A stretch of DNA of 64,000 bases from Candidatus Undinarchaeales archaeon (GCA_030753015.1 JASMDC010000017.1:1-64000); one strand, 5' to 3'. Shown: positions 33,167 through 42,271, numbered from the stretch's first letter. Made by a program: numbers and translations. The notes: a model not told the origin generated them from the letters alone.

Positions 33167-33813
33167 TGGTGGAGGGGCTCGATCTCGTAGGTGCCTTCGT
33201 GCTGGGACTTGCCCAGGGTGCAGGACCCTGCCTGGCCATTTGTGCTCCGATCATCTTCCCTCTCACAGCTGCTACGGCGGGGAGCGCTCGGGAGGGGTTC
33301 ATTGTTGCTGGCCTCGCCGCATTGGGACGGCTTCTGGCGTACGTCGTTCTGGGTGCAGGGGCCGGGCTCTTGGGCGGCGCGGTCCAAGCCATTGCTGAAG
33401 GAAGTAGTGCATGGTACGTGTATATGGCCTGCGGGTTCGCTTCCGGTGTTCTCGGTGGCTACTATCTGGTAAAGGCCCACACCTGCGCCTGCATCGAGAT
33501 GGGAGTGACCAATCCTTTCATCCTTGGCGTGCTCCTGGGATTGGCACCGTGCGCACCGCTCACCCTTATCCTCGTACAGGCCTTCGCTACAGGATCTGCT
33601 TTCTACGGCATGATCCTTGTGACCGTGTTCGGCATCGCAAGCTCGCTCCCGCTCCTGCTTGGTGGGGGTTTCGTGGGCCATCTCGTGCGTCATATACAGA
33701 CGGGGGGCGATTTCTCACGGAACGTACAGCGTGTCAGCGGTGTTCTCCTCATCATGGCCGGGGCCAAGTTCATGCTGATGGCCCGAGCCGTGGAACTGGT
33801 AGCGGGATCCTGA
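33166..33813 (+). CDS. CcdA/DsbD-like thiol-redox membrane protein
   Basis: This 215-residue protein has six predicted membrane helices. Two pseudo-symmetric halves each carry a cysteine-proline pair: LAQGAGPCLAICAP in the first helix and GVLLGLAPCAPLTL in the fourth. This is the arrangement of CcdA and the DsbD core, which carry reducing equivalents across the membrane using two buried cysteines. A further CAC in the loop (KAHTCACIEMG) is unusual. GTG 33166 is chosen because it overlaps the stop of the preceding gene. The pair is likely a small export-side reduction system. Confidence 0.82.
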   Translation: MVEGLDLVGAFVLGLAQGAGPCLAICAPIIFPLTAATAGSAREGFIVAGLAALGRLLAYVVLGAGAGLLGGAVQAIAEGSSAWYVYMACGFASGVLGGYYLVKAHTCACIEMGVTNPFILGVLLGLAPCAPLTLILVQAFATGSAFYGMILVTVFGIASSLPLLLGGGFVGHLVRHIQTGGDFSRNVQRVSGVLLIMAGAKFMLMARAVELVAGS

Positions 33814-33816
33814 GGA

Positions 33817-34737
33817 TTATTCCTCGGGGCGCTCGACACGCACCTTCAGCACCTTGTGACCGAAGATAGGGAAGGTCCGTCCGCTCTCGACCTTCAGCTC
33901 GTACGCACCCTGTTCGTCCTTCCCACGGAAGGTGAGCCGGTCAGTGGCCTCGAGCCGCCAGCCGCCGACGTACCCGTTGTTGAACCGCTCCTCAGAATGT
34001 ACAACCCATATCTCATCGAGCGCCTCTACGCTCTCGAGCACTTCGCCGATGGATGTTTTGTCCCAGTGGTCGATGGGGGGCAGGCCGTACCGGCTCCCGC
34101 CCTTACCGAATACCGGTCTCGGCCGGTCGAGCTTACGGGAGATGGGAGCATCGGTTATCGTAACGTCGTACGAGGACGTCCCCAGATTCCATCCCATGTG
34201 GGCGTCGATGACGGCGTACCGCTCCTCGTGCTCACGTGACTTCAGCACGAAGGAGCCCCACTGTTGGAAGGATTGTCCCAGTACCGATCCGAGGACCGAT
34301 GTGTAGTCGGGCAGGGACCCGAAGAAGGAGATATGGTCGACCGAGTCCATGGTCGCGACCTTGTCCGCTGCATCGGTGGCCGTCGTGTACTCCCAGTGGT
34401 CTACCGGTGGGACCTGGTAGGGACCGCCTCCGCCCTGCTTGAAGATCGGTCTGGGTGAGGAGAGCTCGATGGCCTCGTCCTTCCCCTCGATGCTTGCACG
34501 TTTTGAGATGTAGTACTCGTCGCCGAGGTCGTTCAGTGCGGTCTCGAGCGCACCCTTACGATCACCCTGACAGCGATAGGTCGTCGTATGCGACTCTCCG
34601 GGTGGGCTCCTGAGGACGTGCTCCTTAGACAGATAGAGCCCGGGAGCGGCCTCCTGGAGGTCGGACAGTGCCGTGATGAGCGCCTCGCGGTACCCTCCTT
34701 CCATCGAATAGTTCAGTGTTAGGTCCTCGGCGAGCAT
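33817..34737 (-). CDS. hypothetical protein with internal duplication
   Basis: This 306-residue soluble protein contains two clear copies of one block, RPIFKQGGGGPYQVPPVDHW (about 104-123) and RPVFGKGGSRYGLPPIDHW (about 210-228). Each is preceded by a strand-rich part and followed by a helix and strands (VDHISFFGS, IWVVHSEE). So it is a tandem duplication of a domain of about 105 residues; a more diverged unit may form the N-terminus. No known family was recognised. ATG 34737 sits 24-31 bases after a TTTATC box and is preferred to 34746. Confidence 0.65.
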   Translation of the reverse strand: MLAEDLTLNYSMEGGYREALITALSDLQEAAPGLYLSKEHVLRSPPGESHTTTYRCQGDRKGALETALNDLGDEYYISKRASIEGKDEAIELSSPRPIFKQGGGGPYQVPPVDHWEYTTATDAADKVATMDSVDHISFFGSLPDYTSVLGSVLGQSFQQWGSFVLKSREHEERYAVIDAHMGWNLGTSSYDVTITDAPISRKLDRPRPVFGKGGSRYGLPPIDHWDKTSIGEVLESVEALDEIWVVHSEERFNNGYVGGWRLEATDRLTFRGKDEQGAYELKVESGRTFPIFGHKVLKVRVERPEE

Positions 34738-34785
34738 GGGGCGCACGGCGTGGTGGCCGATTGATAAACCTTTCGATGGGTCGCG

Positions 34786-36891
34786 CTATCCCACCGATCC
34801 CCTTAGAGAATCCTTGTCCTGGAAGAACGGGTCGACGTCCCCTTCCTCCTCCATCTCCTCGTCAGCCTCCCTCTTCTTGCTCAGCGCCGTAAGCTTGGCG
34901 CTGATGATGTCCACGGGCTTGAGGAGCTTGCCCAGTAGATCGATCAGGACAGAGCTCACGGTCTTCCCCTTGGGCTTCGTTGCCTCGCCGCCTTCACCAT
35001 AGCCTGCCACCTGGGCTGCCAGACGTTCCGCTTCGATCTCCTCGTCGCTCTTTCTCCGGAAGGTCTTATAGAGACCGTCGCGCAGCGGTACGAGCGATCG
35101 GGTCAGCGAACCGAAGACCCCCCTGACCTGGGCTACTAGGCCGCTCTCCTCCTCATCGGCCTCAACCATCTCCGCCTCGGCCTCTATCTCCTCCTTGGTC
35201 TTCTCCCGCTCCGGAGTGAGGACCTTGCGGATCTGTACGACGAGCTTGTCCACCGGTGCGAACACCGAGCCCACGGTAAGTGCGATCCGTTTCAGGAGCG
35301 TGGGTCCCTGCTGGGTCTCATCGATCATCGACTCCATGCGATTCTCTTCGACCTTCATCCGCTCCATTTCCAGTTCTTCTTCGGTCTTGTCCCTATTCAG
35401 GCTGGCAAGCCCTTCGGTGATGGGGCGGAAGGTCTTGGCGATGGTGATGAAAATACGCCGGAAGTGGAGCTGGAGGGCCGACATCTCCTCCTCCTTGAGG
35501 ACGTTCCCGTACTCGTCACGCTCGACCTCCTCTTCCTCAGTAAGCGCTTTATGAAGTGCCTTGAAGCTTCGGATGAGCCCCTCGAAGGGATGGGTTATCT
35601 TAAACGCCACTGCCATAATCTTGGCACCGATCACGCTGGTCTCATTCTCCTCGCTCAGTACCTGATTGAGCTTCGCGGCCTGCTCACGCTCGGCCTCCAG
35701 CGCTGCCTGTTCATCGGGTGTCGGGAAGTACTTGTGTCGGGCCGCTGTTATCTGATTAGCCAGGGCGTTTGCCCGCGGCCTGATGGCGTGGGTCACTTTC
35801 AGAGCGACACCCTTGACTCGTCGTCCCACCTTCCTTTGCACGTTCTGGATAACTTGGATGCGGTAGAGGGCGTTGAGCACAAAGATGAGCCCGCCCAACG
35901 GCACGAGCGCAACACCGGCGACGATGTAGATGGACAGGTCGCTGATGAACGCGTACGCGACCCCACCCGCTCCGAGGAGCATGACGGCGCTCGCCATCGC
36001 CATCCCGGTCCGCACCTGACCGCTGTACTCGACCCACAAAGCCTCGCCCGTGGCGTTGAGTGCGAACCGATAGGTGTTCTTTTCGTGGCACTCCTTGAGC
36101 GAGGAGTACGCACGTCCGCAGTTCATGCACGCGACGACACCCGCTGGGACGACATGGGTCTGGCAGGAGGGGCATGCCGAGTATCCCTCCTTCGATGGTA
36201 CGGGGACATCGCACCCACAAGAGGGGCAGGTGTGTCGCTCCGACACCACACCATAACAATCGCAGAAATGCGATGTTGCCACCCGTGTCTTGGTGATGCG
36301 ATCCTTCTCGATGAGGACCTTGAAGACGCTAAGTAGCGTACGTTGGGGGATGTCCCACGTGTCCATGGTGATGTACAGTTGGCCGACGAACTCGTCCACC
36401 AACACATCGTTCGACATGAGGAAGTGGAATATCTTCCGTTTCAGGTCAGTGCGGAACCACGGTTGGGCGATCTCGTCGTAGAGATTATAGGGCAGGAAGA
36501 CGGGATCGAGCGTCGTGGCCTGCTTGTAACACGTGATCGTCTGCTTGATGGCGCCGTAATTGTAGTACGCTCTGCCGAGCAGGTACCATGCATCACCCGA
36601 TTGGGGGTCCTGTTGGATGGCGTTGTTCAGCGCGTTGATGGCATCCAGAGGTTTCTTGGCCTCGATGAAAGCAGTGCCGAGTGCAATCCAAGCTTCAACG
36701 AAGTCAGGAGTCAGGTTGGCAGCCGCTTGGAAGGCTTCGATGGCCTTGGGATAGTCCTGCTTACTCAGGAAGTCCTGTCCGACGGAATACTTGGCCTTGG
36801 CATAAGTGGTGTCCTTTGTGGCCTCATCGCGATAGTACTTGTAGGCGCTCTTCTCGCCCTCGACCGGTGCCACTTGGTTCCCTTGGTCCAT
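34786..36891 (-). CDS. TPR, zinc-ribbon, two-TM protein with amphipathic C-terminal repeats
   Basis: This 701-residue protein has tetratricopeptide repeats at about 30-130 (AIEAFQAAANLTPDFVEAWI, AINALNNAIQQDPQSGDAWY). A winged-helix-like stretch follows at about 150-205, then zinc ribbons at about 208-270 (CPSCGCDV, CPSCQTH, CMNCGRAY). Two membrane helices lie at about 300-345 (MAMASAVMLLGAGG, IYIVAGVALVPLGGLIFVL). The rest consists of about six units of 45-75 residues, each with an amphipathic helix of the form F.P....L..L followed by an acidic helix (AKTFRPITEGLASLNRDKT, VGSVFAPVDKLVVQIRKVLT, LGKLLKPVDIISAKLTALS). The repeats could lie on the membrane surface. Function is unknown. Confidence 0.75.
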   Translation of the reverse strand: MDQGNQVAPVEGEKSAYKYYRDEATKDTTYAKAKYSVGQDFLSKQDYPKAIEAFQAAANLTPDFVEAWIALGTAFIEAKKPLDAINALNNAIQQDPQSGDAWYLLGRAYYNYGAIKQTITCYKQATTLDPVFLPYNLYDEIAQPWFRTDLKRKIFHFLMSNDVLVDEFVGQLYITMDTWDIPQRTLLSVFKVLIEKDRITKTRVATSHFCDCYGVVSERHTCPSCGCDVPVPSKEGYSACPSCQTHVVPAGVVACMNCGRAYSSLKECHEKNTYRFALNATGEALWVEYSGQVRTGMAMASAVMLLGAGGVAYAFISDLSIYIVAGVALVPLGGLIFVLNALYRIQVIQNVQRKVGRRVKGVALKVTHAIRPRANALANQITAARHKYFPTPDEQAALEAEREQAAKLNQVLSEENETSVIGAKIMAVAFKITHPFEGLIRSFKALHKALTEEEEVERDEYGNVLKEEEMSALQLHFRRIFITIAKTFRPITEGLASLNRDKTEEELEMERMKVEENRMESMIDETQQGPTLLKRIALTVGSVFAPVDKLVVQIRKVLTPEREKTKEEIEAEAEMVEADEEESGLVAQVRGVFGSLTRSLVPLRDGLYKTFRRKSDEEIEAERLAAQVAGYGEGGEATKPKGKTVSSVLIDLLGKLLKPVDIISAKLTALSKKREADEEMEEEGDVDPFFQDKDSLRGSVG

Positions 36892-36989
36892 GTTCTCTCC
36901 CTGACTTTATTTGTTCGTACCTCTACCTATGCGTTGTGTATTGCCTTTGGTAACCTTTAAAAAACTACAATGGGGAATAACTACTGCAA

Positions 36990-37298
36990 GTGGCCGATAT
37001 ATGTAAGGTCTGTGGACTGCCTGAGGACCTTTGTGTCTGCGAGGCGATCGCGAAGGAGACCCAGAAGATCACCGTGAGAACGGTGACCCGGCGTTATGGG
37101 AAGAAGATTACGATAATAGAGGGCATTGAAGGCAAGCACATCGATACCAAGCAGCTTGCCAAGAAGCTGAAATCCTACCTTGCGTGTGGAGGCACTCTGA
37201 AGAAAGATTCTATCGAGCTCCAGGGTGCCCAGGCGCGCAAGGCCAAGGTGGCCCTCATCAAGTTCGGCTTCCCACCTGAGTCGGTAGTACTGACCTAG
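36990..37298 (+). CDS. translation initiation factor aIF1 (SUI1 family)
   Basis: This 102-residue protein starts with a small zinc-binding knuckle (CKVCGLPEDLCVC). The SUI1 domain follows (KITVRTVTRRYGKKITIIEG, LKSYLACGGTLKKDSIELQG) and ends in the conserved FGFPPESV. It binds the small ribosomal subunit and checks start-codon choice. The GTG start is supported by CTTTAAAAA at 36954-36962, about 28 bases upstream. Length and motifs are normal for the archaeal family. Confidence 0.92.
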   Translation: MADICKVCGLPEDLCVCEAIAKETQKITVRTVTRRYGKKITIIEGIEGKHIDTKQLAKKLKSYLACGGTLKKDSIELQGAQARKAKVALIKFGFPPESVVLT

Positions 37299-37352
37299 AT
37301 GCCCTACGGGCATACTCGGCAGTAAGGTCCCCCTACGCCCTAGGAACGGCTA

Positions 37353-38426
37353 TCACTTGAACAATTGAAAGAGCGACGCCGCCACTTCGAACGGATCAGT
37401 AGTGATTATGCTCGACCCGTACAGCTCCATCGCAGCTATATCCGAACTGGGATGGGCGGGATCTCCCCGGTCCACCAACCGGACCACGACTGGGAATCCT
37501 TCCCAGCGCGGATCATCGGGCGGTGGGATGGCGATGGCGAGGTTGAAGGCCCTGGTGCCGAGCTTGTGGAGATGATGGTCGAGCACGCGGAACACCGCTT
37601 CCTTCAGGGCGTCGGTTACCGTCGGGGAAAATAGAATGACCTCCCGCTCCTTGATGGGTGTGAGGTTCACGAGCACCCGCACGTCCCGCCACTCACGGCC
37701 GAGGCCCAGAGCATGCTGGAGATCGGACAGGTCGTCGAAGTAGTCGGCACCGTGCGCCTCCAGATAGCGGGCAGCAGCGGCTCGTAGGTGTTCAACGTGG
37801 GCGTAGTGGAGCCCTTTGGAGCACACGACCTGGGCATGACCGTGGATGATGGACGCCCCGCCCTTCCAGAGGCAGTTCCAGATTATTAGCACGTTCTTGG
37901 CATCTGGATCGAGCTGCCTGCACCGGTCGGCCCAGGCGAGAGCGCAGTCGATGTAGTCGGCCACCCGCTCAGAAGAGATGTGCAGGGGGTCGTGCTCATC
38001 GAACACGATCAGACCATGTAAACCGTCGTACTTGGCGATGTTCGATGCTGTGACACAATGCTTACCCTTCACGCGCCCGAACGGATCCTCAGGCGTGAGG
38101 TCGAGGGGCGTGCAGAATGGGCCTCCGCTGCTTCTCTTCACCTCATCTGACACGTCCCCGAGCGGCTTGGCGTCAAGTGGGCGATGGGCACGCAGGGGAT
38201 TGAACAACGAGCCCTCACCCACTACGGTGTTCATCACGTGGACTATTTGTTGTGACGTTACGGCTTCGATGCTCCCGAACCGGTTTGCCACCCATCCCTC
38301 CATCGGGGGAGGTACGCTCAGAGCCCCCGTGGATGATCGCACATCAAAGATACGCTCCCACCGCGCACGGTCGCCGGGGGACAACCGTTCGACGAGTCCT
38401 GGAAGGTCGAGGATGGTGGCAGCCAT
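37353..38426 (-). CDS. GalT-like HIT-superfamily nucleotidyltransferase
   Basis: This 357-residue protein has the histidine triad as HGHAQV, within IIWNCLWKGGASIIHGHAQV at about 186-205. A second part has LVNLTPIKEREVILFSP and FNLAIAIPPPDD. The overall layout matches galactose-1-phosphate uridylyltransferases, which swap UMP between sugar phosphates through a uridylylated histidine. The zinc-binding cysteines of classical GalT are not evident. Substrate is therefore uncertain; ADP/UDP-sugar phosphorylase-like enzymes are alternatives. ATG 38426 lies at leaderless distance from CATAAAAG (38447-38455). Confidence 0.78.
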   Translation of the reverse strand: MAATILDLPGLVERLSPGDRARWERIFDVRSSTGALSVPPPMEGWVANRFGSIEAVTSQQIVHVMNTVVGEGSLFNPLRAHRPLDAKPLGDVSDEVKRSSGGPFCTPLDLTPEDPFGRVKGKHCVTASNIAKYDGLHGLIVFDEHDPLHISSERVADYIDCALAWADRCRQLDPDAKNVLIIWNCLWKGGASIIHGHAQVVCSKGLHYAHVEHLRAAAARYLEAHGADYFDDLSDLQHALGLGREWRDVRVLVNLTPIKEREVILFSPTVTDALKEAVFRVLDHHLHKLGTRAFNLAIAIPPPDDPRWEGFPVVVRLVDRGDPAHPSSDIAAMELYGSSIITTDPFEVAASLFQLFK

Positions 38427-38515
38427 TCCCTCGATGAGGCCGACGTGACTTTTATGTGTTGGCGCCCCGGTCGCCGGTGAAACCCTTTAATTTCTTGGCA
38501 TTGATGAGCAGGCCT

Positions 38516-38776
38516 ATGGATGAAATCCCGATCGCCGCCATCGGCGAGAAGGCCAAGGACACCCTCAGGCAGGAGACAAGGCGCTTCTTGGAGATCGACC
38601 GAGAGATCAACCAGGCGTTCATGTTCGGCTTCATGGCCGGGGGCCTCCTGGGGATTGCCGTTGGCTACGCCCTGCACGAGCTTGAGATCCCGCAGGAAGT
38701 CGAGACCGCCAGTCAGTTCTCGTACGAGGACGTGGCGGAGGACATCAAGTCCCGGCTCCGCACGGCTCTGCAGTAG
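38516..38776 (+). CDS. small single-TM protein
   Basis: This 86-residue protein has an N-terminal charged helix (EKAKDTLRQETRRFLEIDRE), one glycine-rich membrane helix (FMFGFMAGGLLGIAVGYAL) and an acidic C-terminal part. ATG 38516 is 24-31 bases after CTTTAATT, while the earlier in-frame ATG codons at 38456 and 38504 are inside or too near the promoter. No family was recognised. Confidence 0.6.
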   Translation: MDEIPIAAIGEKAKDTLRQETRRFLEIDREINQAFMFGFMAGGLLGIAVGYALHELEIPQEVETASQFSYEDVAEDIKSRLRTALQ

Positions 38777-38908
38777 TGCCGAAGTCGGATGGGCATTCCC
38801 CTCGCTCGGCCGAAGCACCGCAGACCTTACTGTCATGCACTCCTATTTAGGATTGCCCTCTAGCGCCAAGGCTGCAAAATCGAGAATTGTTCGTGACGGA
38901 CCTTTCGC

Positions 38909-39529
38909 TCACCAGCCGCCTTCGCTGTCGCTCCATCCCTCGCTGGATTCGTTACTCCAGCTCTGCTGCTGTTCGGCCGGTTGCTCCTGCGGAGCGCTCT
39001 CCTGCGGAGGCGGTGCGGGGGGCTGCCCCGTATCGGGGTAATCGGCTCTTGCGTCGTCTTGTTCCGCGCTTTCCTGGGCGGGCTGGCCCTTGTACTGGTC
39101 GAGCTTCTGTTCCTCGGCCTTTCGTTCCTCGGCCCGCTCCTGGATGGAGAGCACGACGAAGATGACCATCCCGACGAGGGAGCCAAAGAAGGTGCCGATG
39201 CAAACGTAGAACATCTTGCCTGTTGTACCATCCCACTGGTTGCTAGCTTGGATGCAGGTCCGCTCGGTCAGCTGCGGAGTGGTATCGCCGTTGAGATCGG
39301 TACATGAACCCTCCCACAGCTGCGCCATGGTGTCGGTGAGGGTCCAGCAATCGGGATCGTTCTCCTTCGTGCACTCCTCCGGGCACTTCTTGTCGCTCTC
39401 TTTCTGGCACACAGCAGGGGCACCGCCGCCTTCACCACTTCCGCCCCACTCTTCCCACTCTTCCTCAGCTGCAACTCCTATCAGGAGAAGCGTTATTAGG
39501 ACGAACGTAAGAGTATATCGGCGGTCCAT
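38909..39529 (-). CDS. exported membrane protein with Cys-rich outer domain
   Basis: This 206-residue protein has a signal peptide (MDRRYTLTFVLITLLLIGVA) and a Gly/Glu-rich stretch. A domain with seven cysteines follows (CQKESDKKCPEEC, DPDCW). One membrane helix comes next at about 114-137 (MFYVCIGTFFGSLVGMVIFV), then a low-complexity cytoplasmic tail of Glu, Gln, Pro, Ser and Trp ending GWSDSEGGW. A TATATAAT at about 39555-39562 lies 26-33 bases before ATG 39529. The CPEECTKENDPDC module is similar to the Cys-rich modules of the giant surface protein. Confidence 0.68.
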   Translation of the reverse strand: MDRRYTLTFVLITLLLIGVAAEEEWEEWGGSGEGGGAPAVCQKESDKKCPEECTKENDPDCWTLTDTMAQLWEGSCTDLNGDTTPQLTERTCIQASNQWDGTTGKMFYVCIGTFFGSLVGMVIFVVLSIQERAEERKAEEQKLDQYKGQPAQESAEQDDARADYPDTGQPPAPPPQESAPQEQPAEQQQSWSNESSEGWSDSEGGW

Positions 39530-39576
39530 ATGTAGAAGGAAGGACGTCATCAATTATATATGAGCGTGTTCCGGGG

Positions 39577-40731
39577 CTATGGTATACCCTTTACGGGCAG
39601 GGAGGTACATCGCTTCTCCAACGTGCTCCAATCGGTCGCTAGAGGGGCGATCGTGGGTGCCGGTCGTGAGGAAATAACGCTCCGGATCTCGGTTGCTCGG
39701 TCAGCGCTCACCGGATGGGTCGAGGCCACCTCCATGAAGTCCTCTAGTAGGGTGTCGTCCGCTGCCAAGCGGTCGAAGAATCGGGGGAGACCGTCAGGAT
39801 CGAGCCTAGCGGCATAGAGGACCTCCAGGCCCACAGCGTCCGCATCCCGCTCCTGTTCCCTGCTGAACGCAAGGGCGGAGAGCTGGCCCGCGAGGGGTAC
39901 CAAGTCCACGATGTCCGAGTCGGTCCCGCTCATGATGATCGCCACCATGATCCTGATACCAGCGTTAGCGACCACGTTCCGCAGACCATGGCGTTCGGTC
40001 ACGTGGGCCATCTCGTGGCCGAGCACTCCTGCGACCTCGTGAGGGTCGTCGGTGACGTTAAGAAGGCCGTAGGTCACGAACATCCGTCCTCCTGGGAGGG
40101 CGAACGCGTTCACCATATTGGTATCGATGATGGTGAAGTTGAAGGTATATCGCTGGTCGCCCGATGCTGCCACGAGCCGATCGGTGACCTCCGCGAGGGC
40201 GGTATAAAGCTCTGTGTTCGTGCACTCGCCATAATTTCGAGTGATATCCCCGGCGGCAGCGGCCCCGAGCGATACCTCCCAGTCGACCGGGATCCTGTCA
40301 ACCGCCATATCGAGGAGAATGGGGACACCGGCATAGATTCCTGCGAGGAAAACAACGATGAATAGAACGAACAGGGCCAACGCCACCTTCTGCCCTGAAG
40401 AGTGCGCTTCCTTCGCCGATGCCAGCTTGTCGATCCGCTCGATAACAGATGGATGTGCGCCCGAGCTCCTGATGATGTCGGGGAGCGAGTCCTCGTTGAT
40501 GTAGATAAGGAGGTCCTTACTCAAAGCATGGCCCTTGAACACCCAGAACTCGTCATCGGGCCCAAGCTCCATGGTGACGGATCCGTACGTGAGCCGGAGG
40601 GGGCCCTGGTCCTTCATGGTAATCTCGATGGCCGAGGGGAGGAACCGCACTCTCACTGGTGTCGACTCGCCCTTCTCCCCCAGGCCGAACAAGGTGGCCG
40701 GGAGCTCGCTTCGGGGCTCGGCCATTACCAT
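39577..40731 (-). CDS. M48-family membrane metalloprotease
   Basis: This 384-residue protein has an N-terminal cytoplasmic beta domain (about 1-115) that I do not recognise. A single membrane helix (VALALFVLFIVVFLAGIYAG) follows, then a peptidase M48 domain. That domain has the zinc-binding helix GHEMAHVTERHG, the third ligand region SREQERDADAVGLEVL and the substrate-side motif NAFALPGGRMFVTYGLL. The family includes Oma1, BepA and HtpX, which cut damaged or misassembled membrane proteins. With one helix and an outer catalytic domain it resembles BepA/LoiP-like surveillance proteases. An alternative start is ATG 40725. Confidence 0.88.
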   Translation of the reverse strand: MVMAEPRSELPATLFGLGEKGESTPVRVRFLPSAIEITMKDQGPLRLTYGSVTMELGPDDEFWVFKGHALSKDLLIYINEDSLPDIIRSSGAHPSVIERIDKLASAKEAHSSGQKVALALFVLFIVVFLAGIYAGVPILLDMAVDRIPVDWEVSLGAAAAGDITRNYGECTNTELYTALAEVTDRLVAASGDQRYTFNFTIIDTNMVNAFALPGGRMFVTYGLLNVTDDPHEVAGVLGHEMAHVTERHGLRNVVANAGIRIMVAIIMSGTDSDIVDLVPLAGQLSALAFSREQERDADAVGLEVLYAARLDPDGLPRFFDRLAADDTLLEDFMEVASTHPVSADRATEIRSVISSRPAPTIAPLATDWSTLEKRCTSLPVKGIP

Positions 40732-40767
40732 ACCGATGGGGTGCGGAACGTTAAGTATGTTGCGCCG

Positions 40768-42231
40768 CTATGAGCTTTCCAGCAACCCGGTCCGCCGGTT
40801 GAAGTCCTCGATGAGCTCGTCGTACCGCTCGGCCATGTGCCAGCGGTCCGGCCAGTAATTTGGATCGTTCCACTGGGCATTGAGCTCGGCAAGGTCCTTT
40901 CCCTGCTGCTCGATCCACGTGAAGTACTTGAGGTTGTGGATACGCTTGCGGTCGTAGTGTCCGAGCTCCTTCATGAAGTCCGTCTTGAGGCCGTGGATAT
41001 CCCTGTGGAATGCCAAGATGGCGTCGTCGCGCGTGAATGGCCCGTTCTGGACATTCTGCTCCTCGAGACGTGAGCCGTACATCCCCATGGAGTCGGTGAA
41101 GATAGTGAAGAGGACATCGCTCTCGCCCAGCTCGAAGTACTTGGCAGCTTTGATGCACGTCATCATGTTGCTGATCGAGGATATGCCCAGTAGAGGGAGT
41201 TTGTCGATGAGCTCTTGGGAGACGCCCTGGTCCACAAGGTATTTCTTGCCGGCCTCCTCGTTGAAAAGACGCATGGCGTTCATTACCGGAACGTCGTCCA
41301 TAGCGACGATCATATCCGTGTTCTTCACATTGTGCACCCATGGGACGTGCTTGTCGCCGATACCCTCGATTCGGTGAGCGCCGAAGCCGTTCATGAGCAG
41401 TGTTGGGCACTGGAGGGCCTCGCTGGCTATGACCTTGGACGTGGGGTATCGCTCTTTGAGGTACTCGCCGGCACCGATTGTACCCGCGGACCCGGTCGCA
41501 ACGCAGTAGCCGAAGTACCTGTCCCCGGTGCGCATTTCCTTTTTCAACACGTCCTCGATCGCGTGACCTGTGACCTCATAGTGCCAGAGGGGATTGCCGG
41601 GCTCATCGAACTGGTTGAAGATGGTCAGGGCATCCCCGCTACGCCTGAGCTCCCAGCATTTATCATAGATCTCCTTGACGTTGGACTCGCACCCGGGCGT
41701 GGCGATGACCTCGCTTCCGATGGACTTGAGCCACTCGAACCGCTCCTTGCTCATCTCCTCAGGGAGGATGGCTACTGAGTGGCAGCCCATGAGGGAGGAC
41801 ACATAGGCACCACCCCGGCAGTAGTTCCCCGTGGAAGGCCACACGGCCTTCTCGTTGATCGGATCGAACTCCCCCGTGACCAAGCGGGGCGCCAGGCATC
41901 CATAGGCCGCTCCGACCTTGTGGGCGCCAGTGGGGAACCACTTGCCGACCAAGGCAATGATCCTGGTGTCGACACCAGTGAGCTCAGGGGGCATCTCCAA
42001 ATAATTGACGCCATTGAACCCACCGTTCGACATATCGTTCTTCCAGGAGATGCGGAAAAGATTAGATGAGTCCACGTCCCAAAGCCCGATGTCCTTCAGC
42101 TTCTGTGAGATCTTGTCTGGTACGAGGTCGGGATTCTTCATCTGCTTGAATGTGGGAAGGATTATGTTGCGCTCCCGGAATCTCTCGATGGTCTTTTGAA
42201 CCCGCTTCTCGTTGATGGTGATGTCCAGCAT
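40768..42231 (-). CDS. PLP-dependent fold-type II enzyme (cysteine synthase/TrpB-like)
   Basis: This 487-residue enzyme has the PLP-binding lysine at about K105 in FPTGAHKVGAAYG. WPSTGNYCRGGAYVSSLMGC and the phosphate-binding glycine-rich loop ATGSAGTIGAGEYLKERYPT follow. It belongs to a long branch of the beta family that is usually annotated only as PLP-dependent protein subunit beta. It differs from true TrpB (no GAHKxN) and from threonine synthase. Likely activity is beta-replacement or elimination on serine-type substrates. A strong palindrome lies just before the gene at the predicted transcription start. Confidence 0.8.
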   Translation of the reverse strand: MLDITINEKRVQKTIERFRERNIILPTFKQMKNPDLVPDKISQKLKDIGLWDVDSSNLFRISWKNDMSNGGFNGVNYLEMPPELTGVDTRIIALVGKWFPTGAHKVGAAYGCLAPRLVTGEFDPINEKAVWPSTGNYCRGGAYVSSLMGCHSVAILPEEMSKERFEWLKSIGSEVIATPGCESNVKEIYDKCWELRRSGDALTIFNQFDEPGNPLWHYEVTGHAIEDVLKKEMRTGDRYFGYCVATGSAGTIGAGEYLKERYPTSKVIASEALQCPTLLMNGFGAHRIEGIGDKHVPWVHNVKNTDMIVAMDDVPVMNAMRLFNEEAGKKYLVDQGVSQELIDKLPLLGISSISNMMTCIKAAKYFELGESDVLFTIFTDSMGMYGSRLEEQNVQNGPFTRDDAILAFHRDIHGLKTDFMKELGHYDRKRIHNLKYFTWIEQQGKDLAELNAQWNDPNYWPDRWHMAERYDELIEDFNRRTGLLESS

Positions 42232-42238
42232 GGGTGGT

Positions 42239-42271
42239 GTCCCCTACCCGCCAGAGCGGGTCGCAGGGGAC
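42239..42271. promoter_or_regulatory. long palindrome at the transcription start of the PLP-enzyme gene
   Basis: The arms GTCCCCT and ACCCGC pair with GCGGGT and AGGGGAC around a CCAGA-type centre, with a three-base bulge on one arm. The TATA-like ATTTATAGTT (minus strand, 42281-42290) places the transcription start near 42258, inside the palindrome. This position suits an operator that blocks initiation, or a 5' hairpin if transcription starts earlier. Confidence 0.5.
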
